Below, one piece after another: positions 11,501 to 23,500 of a DNA stretch of 64,000 nt; position 1 is the stretch's first letter; the number at the start of each line of letters is the position of its first letter. Under the pieces are notes generated by a model, which was not told the DNA's origin, did not search any database, and saw only the letters and a program-made list of their open reading frames with translations. The DNA lies in contig JAQPZY010000984.1 in NCBI GenBank assembly GCA_029931535.1, positions 639,501-703,500 of the forward strand. The letters are read 5' to 3'. The stretch is from Margaritifera margaritifera (Eukaryota; Mollusca; Bivalvia; Unionida; Margaritiferidae). The position numbers and the translations under genes are program-made.

Positions 11501-14500
11501 TTTTGGAATGAAAAATCCACAAAATTAAATACCCACAAATATTCATTTAATCTGATACCCACAAATTTAATGTAATATATGATGATAGTTAAGGAAAAGG
11601 ATCATATGAACAGCTATTTTTTTTAACCAGTTAACAGAATTTGAAGAAAATTTAAATGAAAGAGTGATTTTATCAACCACTCATGCATTATGGGTTTTAG
11701 TTCAACCAGTGAAAGACCTCAGACCCACATGGACCTCGTTTTCTTAGTTCCCCCAAGATATTCTATCAGTGTTGCTCATGTTCATCCATCCGTATGTATA
11801 TATATGTCTAGATACACATGAATGTCTACCTGTCTGACCCATAATTCAAGAATGTTAATTAATTCTCAGATATTTACTATACTTTACTGTCAACCATGAT
11901 ACACAAAATCTGATTGTAATTTAAAACTTTAGACTGACTTGTGTTAATTTTTACAGACTGCCAGGGAGGGTGGCGGTGGTTTTGCTGAAGCCGCAATAAC
12001 TGAGATTGGTGCATTCAAAAACACAAGAATGCATTTCTGTATGATGTTATAATGGGCAAACCATCACATAATTTTGTCAATATTCTTTTTGTAGTAGCAA
12101 CAATACAACAATATAATGAATTAAATATTGTTGATACATGTATAAAATGATGAATTATCATTTACCTTTAAGGGTGAAACAAAAAGTTTTGTTATCTTGT
12201 GATTAGTAACAGTGAGGGTTCATTTTTATTGGCTGTGCTGGTCATAGACAAGAAGAGCTTATGTGATTGCCCTTTCGTCTCTCATCTGGTTTCCGTCGTA
12301 CATTGTTCAGTGTATGTTGTCGGTTGGCAAAAGTTTGTTATCACTACTACTTCTAAACTACACAAAATTTTCCAGCCATATTTCATCCCAAGGTCTAGTT
12401 GATCCTAAATGAAAAATAAGTGTCCCTTTGCATCCAGTATGGTAGACATGACAACCATTTTGAAAATCTACTCCTAACTGGATGATTATATTATTATAGA
12501 GTTTTCACTATAAGAGTTCTTATGATATCTAATTGGTCCTAAATGAAAATGGTGCTGATCTGATATCCAATATGGCTGCTGTGGTGGCGATCTTATAAGT
12601 CTTGTTATTGCTACTTTTCTGAATGGATGGTCGTAGTGTCATGGGGTTTTCACTAAAAGACTTCTTACAATGTGTAATTGGTCCTAAGTGAAAATGGTGC
12701 TCATTGGACATCCACTTGGCTCCACAGTGGACAACTTGAAAATCTTGTTGCTAACCTACTGAACATATATTCATATCTACATGTACAGTAAAGCCCCGCT
12801 ATAGCATGCTTCATTATAGCACAAATTCGGATATAACACGATCGTGGCATGTCTCCCGAAATTTCATATATTTTTTCCTATATTTTTTCGAACATTAAAA
12901 AATAAATATTTTTTTCGAAGTACGAAAAATAATGTGTAAAAAATTAATTATCATTTTGAGGTAGAGATCATGTATGAATTTGGATATAACACCATCGTGG
13001 CGTGGCTCCCAAAATTTTACAATAATTTCAAAAATTTTTTGAAGTACTACAAAAGTGTTAATCTTATTATTTTTTAATCCTAAACAATAAAGCCACTAAG
13101 TCTTTGTGTTTTTATTGAATGCATTCTGTCCACAATTGTTGTTCAAAAGAAAAAAGATTCTCATCGGAATTTATAAATCAATTTAAGTAATTGCTAATCA
13201 TCAAAGTCAATCTCGCTGCTAAAGGTTGTTCAAATTATGGGAATGATTTATAAAAACTTTTTTTTTTTTTTAAACCGTTATCAGACAATCGTCACGCAAT
13301 CAACTGACCAGCAGATAATATCATGCAATCACTATGCAAATGACCCTGTTGTTCCTTAACAATTATTCTTGCTGTAGTCGTTCAAAGAAATAGGTGTCAG
13401 AGACTTAATTAGTGGGTATTTACAATGGATAACGGGATACAGAAACGTAAAGCTATTACTGTTAAAGAGAAGCTTGAAGCTCTGGGCAGGATTAAGTCTG
13501 GAGTTAAACGAATGCATGCTATTAGCTTCGAGATTTAGGTCTTCACAAGTCGAGCAAACAATGTGGTGGAGTGAAAAAGTTTCTTACCCGAATTTATAAA
13601 TCAATTAATTTACCTACCTTTTTAAGAGAAGACAATAGACTATCAATGCCTGCTCAATCAACCATCATACACACCCACTGAAACAAGTTTATGGTCCGAA
13701 TCGTCAGGAGCAGTTTTGCTAATTGCCACAAAAATGAAACCCCTCCTCCCCCCCCCCTCCCTCTTAACCCTTTGTATTTTCTAGATTCAGATCATTCACA
13801 AGTACACAGAAAACTGTCCTGCCAGTGACTGGAACAGAACTATTTAAGTTGTAGGGCTGGCGCGATTGGCTAATATAATAAAACATTATACTCACCGCTT
13901 TCGCTCTGCAGTGAAGCAAAGTCATAGTTATAAACAAAAGTTTAAATGAATATTGGGTTTATTTTTATTTATTTTTTCCTCTGTACATTAAAGAATGACT
14001 CGACTACTGTTTTTATGGAACTCACTGTGTACCCATAGAATCGAATGGTTTGCTCCTAATCAGGGTTCAGGCAGTTTTACATGTATACGCACACCTGCAG
14101 AATTCTCATCGCAAGTACATTACAAGGTCAATACAGTACATTTGACCTCCTGTATGAATTTTCAGCTCAAGTAAAATGTACTTTTCAAGCCTAATACAGG
14201 TTTCTCTTTAGAAACTCCCAGTGTCTGAATCATGCAGTTTATTGTCGGTCAGAAATCAGACCCTTTGGACATGTCCAGCAAATATGAATGTTGCGGGGGG
14301 AAAAAAACTTTGTCATAAGTTTGCATGAATTTATTGGCAAAAAATTTAATATTATGATTCGACTGGATCTATCAAACATTTTTAAAAATATAAATTATGC
14401 TTTTTTGTGCACATTTTTGATGGAATTACTATTGTGGATACAACCAGATTCGACCGGTGACTTCATGTACTCTTAACTACTTCCGCTTAAGTTGCCGATT

Positions 14501-17500
14501 TCGTATTCATAAAAATAAATATTAAATATGTAATGACTGTTTTGAGTAGTTCTTATTTAATATGGAACAAGTTTATAACTGCGTCAATTAAGTCCGTAGT
14601 ATTGCCTCACCACCCTTATTTAAGATGGTAACTGTACCAATGAAGCACGTAGTTTTGCGCCCACTATTATACCCCCCCCCCCTTTTTTTTTGTTGATACA
14701 TGCATCATTTTCTTCAGGTAAATGATATGGTTGGTTATAGCACGATTCGTGACATAGCACGATCTCGTTTTGTAGACACCAACCATCGTGCTATAGCGGG
14801 GCTTTACTGTAGTTGTCACTAAAAGACTTCCAACTGCCAACTATGTGAGATACTCTTGGAAATTTGCCCTCCAGTTTTCCTGTTGATGCTGTTGGAGCAG
14901 AGCTGCACAACGCTGATTGTTATGGCAGTAAGACTTCAACACCCCACCACCCCTTCATCATACAAATCAGGGTCAAAATCTTGTATTGTCAAACTACCAT
15001 CATATAATGCACCATTTTGTTCAATTTATGAATTTGAATGATCGATGTAGACACTGATGATAATAATACTAGAGCATTATACATGCTGTTCAGCTGTATC
15101 TTGACTTGCGATTCCTTATTATGCTTTCAAAGAACAAGTCTGTACTGGATGTGTTGTTGGAGATTCTTCATTTCAATTATACTTATGTGACCACATGTCA
15201 ATATGACCATCCATTAAAGAGGACTAGTGACAAACAAGATTTTCAAGATGGCCACCACTTTTATTTAGAAGCAACAAGCTGTCATAATGTCTTTCAGTGA
15301 AAACCCTAGGACTATATTACTATCTGTCCAGAAGAAGCAGCTGTAACAAGCACCCTCTTTATTTACGACCAATAAGATATCATAAGAAGTCTTTTGCTGA
15401 AAATATAATGTCACTATGACAATCTGTTCAGGAAAAGTAATTATAACAAGAATTTCAAGCTGGCCACCATTACGGCTATATTAAATGTTAGATCAACACT
15501 TTTTTCATTTAGGTCCAACTAGATATTGTAAGAAGTCTGTTAGTGAAAACCCCATGTTGATATAGCCATCTGTCCGAAAACTAGCCAAACAAATATTTTC
15601 AGGCGGTGCTCAATGGAATGGAATTCTGTCAGTTAAACCAGTTTGTAGATATATATGAAGAACATCTAGAGTGATACCACTTCAAAAACTTCCTTGTTTT
15701 TTTTCTAAAATATGTCCTGGTTATATCTCGGACTTATGAAAATTCTTCTCAGCCAGTAGAGTATCAATCCCTTCAGTGAACTCCTGTTTAATTATGGAAA
15801 ATGTGGACTTAAATACAAGAAAAATATTTTAAACTTCTCTTTGGCAGAAATTATTCTTTTTCTTTTCTTAATGAATCAGATTTACAATATTGAATGGTAA
15901 TTTACCTCACACAGTATTTGAACAAAGGAACTTTCCTGAATAGATAAGTAAAATAAATATGCATTCTCTTTAGAAAGTGACTTTGTTAATTTTATGGTGT
16001 TGCAGTTGTTATATGAGAACAATAGTAGATACTGTTCTCATATGAAAACTGCACCAGCATAAAATTAACATGACCCACCCACCCCTATGATAATGCCTCT
16101 GTGTGAAAACCCCGGAAAAATCATTTAAGGGATCACCTATTTGTGAGCTTACCTAAAGAAAGTTGTTTGTGACACCCACTTTTTATTCATTAATTTCACC
16201 ATTGGGTAAACTTTCAAACAAATCTCTTTGGTAGATCCAGCCATACCCTCCATCTTTAATTATCAAAAGTGCCATATCTTACAAGCAGTGTAAGAGAATC
16301 AAGTGAAAAAAATAAAAACTATGTTTCATTTATTTTCAGTATCCTTTCCAGATGGCCTTTAGAACTCGTTTGTGCACATATTTACAAAGTGAGCACCACA
16401 AGCTGCTTTCAGGGATGTTAGACAATGTATTGTATGCCAATACACTACAGGATGATGGCATAGGCAAGTACAGAATCTTTGACAATATGCTTTATGCCAA
16501 TACACTATAGGTCAGTGGCATAGGTATCTGTATGTCCATCTCAAATCAATTTTATTAAACTTAGAGCCATTTAATTTTACACACTTTATCATGGTTATAA
16601 GTAGATGACCAGTTTAGATTTTCAGGCCATTACAACAATTTCTCAGTTTGTATACGCCCACCATAAGGTACCATGATACGATGTCTCTCCATCAGTCTGT
16701 TTCCCTATTTTGTTTCGCACAGTAACTAGAGTTCTCCATTATCTACTGTTACCAAACTTTGTAAGTAACTTGCATTTCGGGCCATGGAAGAAGACTACAG
16801 ATTTCGGGCTAAAAAAGGTCAAAGGTTAATTTTAGAGAGATTAAAAGAAGGAAAACTGTTTCCACAAATAACATTAATTGTATATCAGATACCTTATCCA
16901 AACTTTATAAATGGCTTGCATTGGAGATAAGAAAGGCACCTAGTAATTTTGGTTTCAAATGTTCATGGTCAGAGTGACTGAAAAGAAAAATGGTTTCAGC
17001 ACAATGTCTGGAATTCTTTTTCACCTACTTTGACCAAACTTTACATTTGATATGAGGAAGGTACAGATTCATTTTGGGGTCAAGAGGTCAAAGGTCAGGG
17101 TCACAGGGACTATGTATGTATGTATGTATGTATGTATGTATGTATGTATATATGTATAGTATATATAGGATTTACTGGCACATCAGCTCAGTACTGTCTG
17201 TATGGTGCTTAATAAAAGGTAAAACCTAAAAATGTAAAGATAATGATTTGCAAGAAAACTTCATGAAAAGAAAGGCTTCTAAATATAGAAAGAAAGTATT
17301 TCTACATGAGTACTTGAGTTCTGCACCACATCCCTTAACTAAAGCTTGTAGATGGCTTGCAGAGGAAGACATCTATTAATTTGGGGGCTAAAATGTCAAA
17401 GGTCAAGGTCAGAGGGACTACAAGAAGGAAAACAGTTTCCACAAATTAATTCAAGTCTTTTGCCACAAATCATTACCAAACCTTGTGGATGGTTTTCATT

Positions 17501-20500
17501 TGAGACAAGAAAGGTACTTGTCAATTTTGGGGTCAATAGGTCAATGGTCATGGTCACGGGATGAAAAATGCTTTCTAGACAAATATTTTAGTTCTCGAGC
17601 ATGTACCTTGACTAGACTTTGTTGTGTACTTGCTTTTAAGATAAGGAAGAGGCCTATTGATTTGGGATTCAAAAATGTCCAATGTCAGGGTCATTGTGAC
17701 TCGAAGAAAAATGGATTTAACACAATAACTTGTACTAGAGTGAGTTCCTTGACCAGACTCTGTGGATGGCTTGCACTTAGGATAAGAAAGAAACTTGAAG
17801 ATTCTGTGGTTGAAATGTCCAAGGTCTAGATCATGGTAAGTCTGATAAAAAAAAAAAGTAATGAATTCTCAATAGAAATTTAGTTCAAGACCACATACCT
17901 TGATCAAAGGTCCAAGTCATTGGGACATGTTGGTCAATAATCTCTCAAGTCAACCATGCCCAACTTGTGTCTGCATAGAGGATTATTCAGCATGGGACAG
18001 GCCTATAATGTACATGGTGCTTTTGTTTACACATTTTTTAACTTTATGGGCTTAGGCTATTTTTGTATACAAAAAAAACTTGTTAGCATGATTAAGCAAA
18101 AACTGCTTGAAGTAGACAAATGAAATTTTGTGTGCATATTTGTATGCATATATTAGTGGCCTGATTAGGTTTTCATGCCATTATGGCTATTTTTAAATTT
18201 CTTGTTAATTGTTGGATTTATTGGATTTGACCATTTTGTTTAGTAGTGGGACATGCATGTGTTACAAACAGAGATTTACTTTTGTGTAGTAGAGAAAGAA
18301 TACGCCTATATTATAGCCATCATTTATGATTTCTTTTTAGATAAAGTAGACAATGTAAAGGAAGAGAAGCTCAAAACCTGTGTACCAAGTTTATTAGAAG
18401 GTAAGTCATTTTTAAGACCTCTATGAATAAAAACTTGGGGGGAACAAGGTTCCTTCTCCACAGCTTCCAGTTTGAAATGTGTATGTGTTTTGTATTGTTT
18501 TGTTTAAACAAGTCCATATTCCTTCAGCATATGCGGACTAATTTTTTAGCTTAAGATTTTTCTGTCTTGTATACATTTGTATGAAAACTTGAAAATGATT
18601 TGACATTTAATGTTTTCTGATTTGTGGATGTGTTTGATTCCAAACTTAAGGAAAAGATGGTATAAGCAGATAATTAAAAATACGCACACTAAAATAAAAC
18701 ACAATGAACTCATCAAATGTCGAACCATCATGCTAGTATTGCACAATGCCCTTACATGTCTATTTAGTCTAAACCAGGTATGAGAAAGTGTGATGGGGAT
18801 TTTGACCTTGTTTTGTGCCAGGAATGTTATGTTTTTATGACCCCACTGCTTGGGAAGGGGCCATTTTTATTTGGTCATGTCCATCCATCTGTCCCAAAAG
18901 GGTTTATTAGCAAGATTTTGCAAAAACTACTCAATATAACAAATGAAAGTTTGCTTGCATATTTGTATCATATATAAATAACCTGATTAGATTTTCAGAG
19001 CATTACAAGAATGTTTAAAATTTATTAGCTAACCTCTATGTAGCATGGTGTGTTCTAACACCCCTAGAGTCAGCATCTGCACATATAAAATCATATAGAC
19101 ATGTGAAGCCTCACTGCAACTCCACCATTCTTTCTTCCTGTGCCGGAGCTGCCATAGTGACTCCCCATGGCACCATCTCGAGCTGATTACCAGATAAAGC
19201 CTCAATTTTTAGTGCAGAAGTTAAAGTCATACTCACAGCTTTGAACTATATTGAAACTGCTCAAAAATAAAATTACATCATCTTTTCAGATTCCCTTTTG
19301 AAAGCCATGCAGAATCTTAAATTTGACAACCCATTAATATCCCAGATATCAGAGAAACATGATGTTCTCATACAATTTGGGAAAAGTGTTATGTACTGTT
19401 GGCTGCCTAGTCACATTGGTATAAAGGGTAATGAAAGGGCAGATAAAGCAGCCAAAGCTGCCTGCAGTCACCCATTTCTGATCGGAAGATTCCATATACT
19501 GACTTGAAATATTGTATAAATCAGCATGTTCGTCATACTTTGCAAACTATGTTTAATGAAAACTCTACAAACAAACTTAAGAACCTCGCACATACTATAG
19601 GTGAGTGGTATCCCTCGTATACAACAAACCAGAGAGATGAGGTGGTGGTGTGCCAATCACATATTGGACACACATTCCTGACTCATGCATACCTCCTGAA
19701 GGGTGAACCTCAACTGGAGTGTGTACTACCCTGACAGTGGAGCAAATTCTTGTAGGGTGTGTTGATTTCCATCCGATGAGACGGGAGTATTTTGACGTGA
19801 AGTGCTTGAAGAAACTGTTCGAGGACTTACCACCTGAGAAAATCCAGGAATTTTTAAGGGATTGCGGTTTATACAAGAAATTTTAATCACGTTTTAAGGA
19901 TTTGAAATGTGTTACCATTATCTGTTATTTTATATATACTTTAGAGAATTGTTACATTTTTACATTTTATATTTTATCTTGTTCTGCTTATTTATACATT
20001 TATTTGGAAGGTTTTATCTAATTTTTGTGCAATTCATTTTACATTTTTGAAACATAACCTTTTGTTGGCACTACATAGCCACTTCTGTGCTGAGGTGCCG
20101 TAAAGCACTACTACATACATACAATACATACATACGTACGTACGTGGGATTGATGAGCACACTACCCTCATCACAAAAATTGATCATGGTGATCCATATT
20201 TCACACTTCAGTGACTCAAGTTGAGTTTTGTGTTTTAAGTTTATTTCTCAAGATCTCTTCATGCTAGAATCATAAGACTAGATGATTGTATGCATTTCTA
20301 TTAGTACCACACCCTTACAGCAACAGAAGATGGCTAATGTACATTGAACATTTTACTGGCTTGGTTAAGTTCTTGAGTGTTAGCTTGTGTCCAAATATGT
20401 TTTTTTTTGCACATGCTCTTATAGGCCTTGCCCAAAACATAATATCAATCGGATATTAATGATGATGAAGACATGGATGCTTTTCAAGTTAACTGGACAT

Positions 20501-23500
20501 TTTGAGAATTTCACTTTGCATAAAGTTCACACATATACCAATATTGTGTGTGTGCATAATACACTGCTCCCTCGATAACTCACGCACAACAGGGTCCAAA
20601 AACATAGATCACACTATAAGCGAGGGCGCGAGTTACCGAGGGACCTATAAAAAATTAAGAAAGGGATGCCATCCCCGCTGGACGTCGAGAAAACCGCATT
20701 GGGGGTGGGTAACGGGGCTGTTTAATGGCGGAATTCTCGTTTTATAATTACATTGGGAATAATTGTCAATAAAGAACTTTTTCTAATGTAGTTGTTTGCT
20801 TTTCTGTATAAATTACCTTTATTTTCAAGATAACGAACCTCTGAAAGATCGTTAACAACATTAGTCCAAGCGGTTTGAACAACACGTGTACGCGATACAT
20901 TGTGTATTACGTCACTGCTTTTTGTTGTTGTTGATTCACAACTAAACAAGATTCCTTTTTTCAAAAACCATTGACGTTTATTTCGTGAAACAACCGTCAA
21001 CATCGAACCTCGATTTATTTATTGTTCCATTAGTAAAATATGGATGCCGTGATTTCATATCAAGTAATAGTGTATCTTCGTCTCATCCTTGAGGAAATCC
21101 CTTAGTAGCATGTTAGAAAGTTCAATACAAACTCTGGAACTCGCTTCTCCGTAATGAACCACATCTGTAAAACAAAGCTTTTATTCTCCAAATACTCATA
21201 TGGCTTGGTTGCCTTACTATCTTTGATTACATTTGTGAATGAGTAGGCTAATTTAAGGTAGTTTAATTATATTACTTACATAATAATATTTATAACAGTG
21301 CTCGACTGATCAATTGAAATGAGTTGACCTGACACACGGCCGTGAGCGCTAGCTCTTACGCAGGCAGGATTTGCACGCCTTTTAACTTTTCTGTTATTCC
21401 ACCCCCTTTGTTTGATTTGATACAAAAGACGTAATTAACGTGATAATACAAAGCAGGTCTGCTATTAATTGAGTGTAACAACACAACATATACTTCCGCA
21501 AGTCGGAGATAATAACAAAAAAAAGGTCGGCACATAATTAGATTCTCACGGAAAGGCTCGCGGCAATAGCTGGGTCGGTTGAATTTTAATTTTCACGTTT
21601 GAATACAAGAGGGCTTATTGCATTTATGATGATAACACTGAAACCGAATTAAAAGATAGAACTAAAACACATATTTCACTTGACAAAACTTATTTAATTG
21701 GTATTTATTTGTAAAGTGTTGCCACCAGTAGGCTTTAGTGACGTTTTCATTGATCGAAATTTCGTCGAATATTGTTATTTATAGTGTACTGAGAATGTTG
21801 TTTGGAAAGAAAATTGACCAAAATATTTGACTTCTTATTAAAAGTCAAAAATTTCATGATGATGATTCAAATTTCTGGGTACTAACCACTGGTTTTGACG
21901 ATAAAACGAGCGATATATTAAGGTTTCATTTACTAATTTTTGATCGCGATTTTTTTCACCTTCAACAAATAGGGTCCCTTTTTTTTTTTTTTTTTTTAAA
22001 GTTTTCTAGTTTTAAAAAAATGGGATCCACGTCTGGTCCGCGTTATAAGCGGGTTCGCGAGTTATCGAGGGAGCGGTGTATTATGAAATTTTACTGCATT
22101 CCTGGAAATGGACCAAAATAAAATAAACCCAACAGAATTCTGATATTATTACATTAGAATTTATTGTTGAATAAAAACATTGATCCAAAATGAAAAGCTT
22201 TGTTAACTTATCAGAAAGGATCATTCTGTTTGCTCTCCAATTCTCATGCAAGTAAAGTTTATAAAATTGTAATAACTTTTGACATTCTTGATGGATTTTT
22301 TTTGTTTTATCACCTTCTTAAATCGCGTAAAATTCCCCAAATTTCATACACTTACATATAGGAGGTAAAATGAATATTGCAGATAGGAAAATTGCATCAA
22401 AAGTGAGTTATAAAAAAAAATGTAAAGCATGTTTTTTTTGTTTACATAACTTTCCTTTCAACTGAAGTTTTTATATCTGGAAATGTTAAGTGAAAAAATA
22501 TATGACCTCAAAGAAACTTTTATGCATTTTAAAATGGTATACAACATTGAAATATTATTTTAAAAAATTGTGATGTAAAGCCAGATTGACCACTGACTGA
22601 AAAAATGTCCAGTTCTACACAACTGCTTGTCTGATTGGGCTTCAGTATGAAAAGGGTTAATGATAGAATCATCAAACTATATGATTGTATGTATCTTTGT
22701 TAGTACGACACCCTTACCACAAAAGAAGGTGACTGATGTACATTTCACATTTTACTGGCTTAGGTTAAGTTTTTGCATTTAGCTCTTTTTTCACCCTGTA
22801 TTTATATTGTTGGACCAAGATTAATGAAAGTTGGTGAGGGGATGCATCTTGATGAGTACTACACCCTTATCACCTTATCATGTTAGTCACTGTGACCTAT
22901 ATTTCATGCTTAACTGACTTTGGTTAAATGTTGTGTTTTAAGTTTATTTCTTAAGCTCTATTCATGCTAGAATCATCCAACTAGATTAGTGTATGCATCT
23001 CAATTAGTACCTTACCTTTACAACAAAAGAAGGTCATTATGACCTGTATTTCACATTTTACTGGCTCAGGTTAAGTTTCTGGGATGTAGCTTAATACCAG
23101 ATAGTTTATTTTTTAGCACCCTGTATACATACTGTTGTACTGAAATTCATGACATTTGGTGAGGGGATGTATCCTGGTCAGTTCTTCACCCTCATCAAAG
23201 AATTAGGTCAGTGTGACCCATACTTCATGTTTCACTGCCTCGGTTTCAGTCTCAAGTATTGTTTATGTCAGAAGAACTAGATGATTGTATACATCCCTAC
23301 ACCCATGCAACAAAAGAAGTTAATTGACCTACATTCAACATTTTACTGGCTTATGTTTGTGCATTTAGCTTGTGACCCCACTGGTGTTTTATCTACTACA
23401 TAATACTGCTATTATGAAAGATGATGAGAGGGTGCATCTTTATAAGTACTACATCCTTATCTTAAAAGTAGGTCAGAGTGACCCATATTTTACATTTCAC

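Larger units (their letters stand above)
12230..15790 (+). mobile_element. Family 1 composite element (head, 146-bp units, tail), split by a Tigger
   Basis: Head near 12233 (CTGGTCATAGACAAG, AGAGCTTATG). Units follow at 12400-12783 and 14812-15640, repeating ATCTTGTTATTGCTA, GAATGGATGGTCAT, GGGGTTTTCACTAAAAGACT, TCCTAAATGAAAATGG. The tail at 15675-15790 has AAATTCTTCTCAGCCAGTAG and AGTATCAATCCCTTCA. With the 2-kb Tigger removed, it is about 1.53 kb. Confidence 0.75.

Noticed and set aside
12190..12402. 67-codon frame as a gene
   Set aside because: It lies in the head of a Family 1 composite element.
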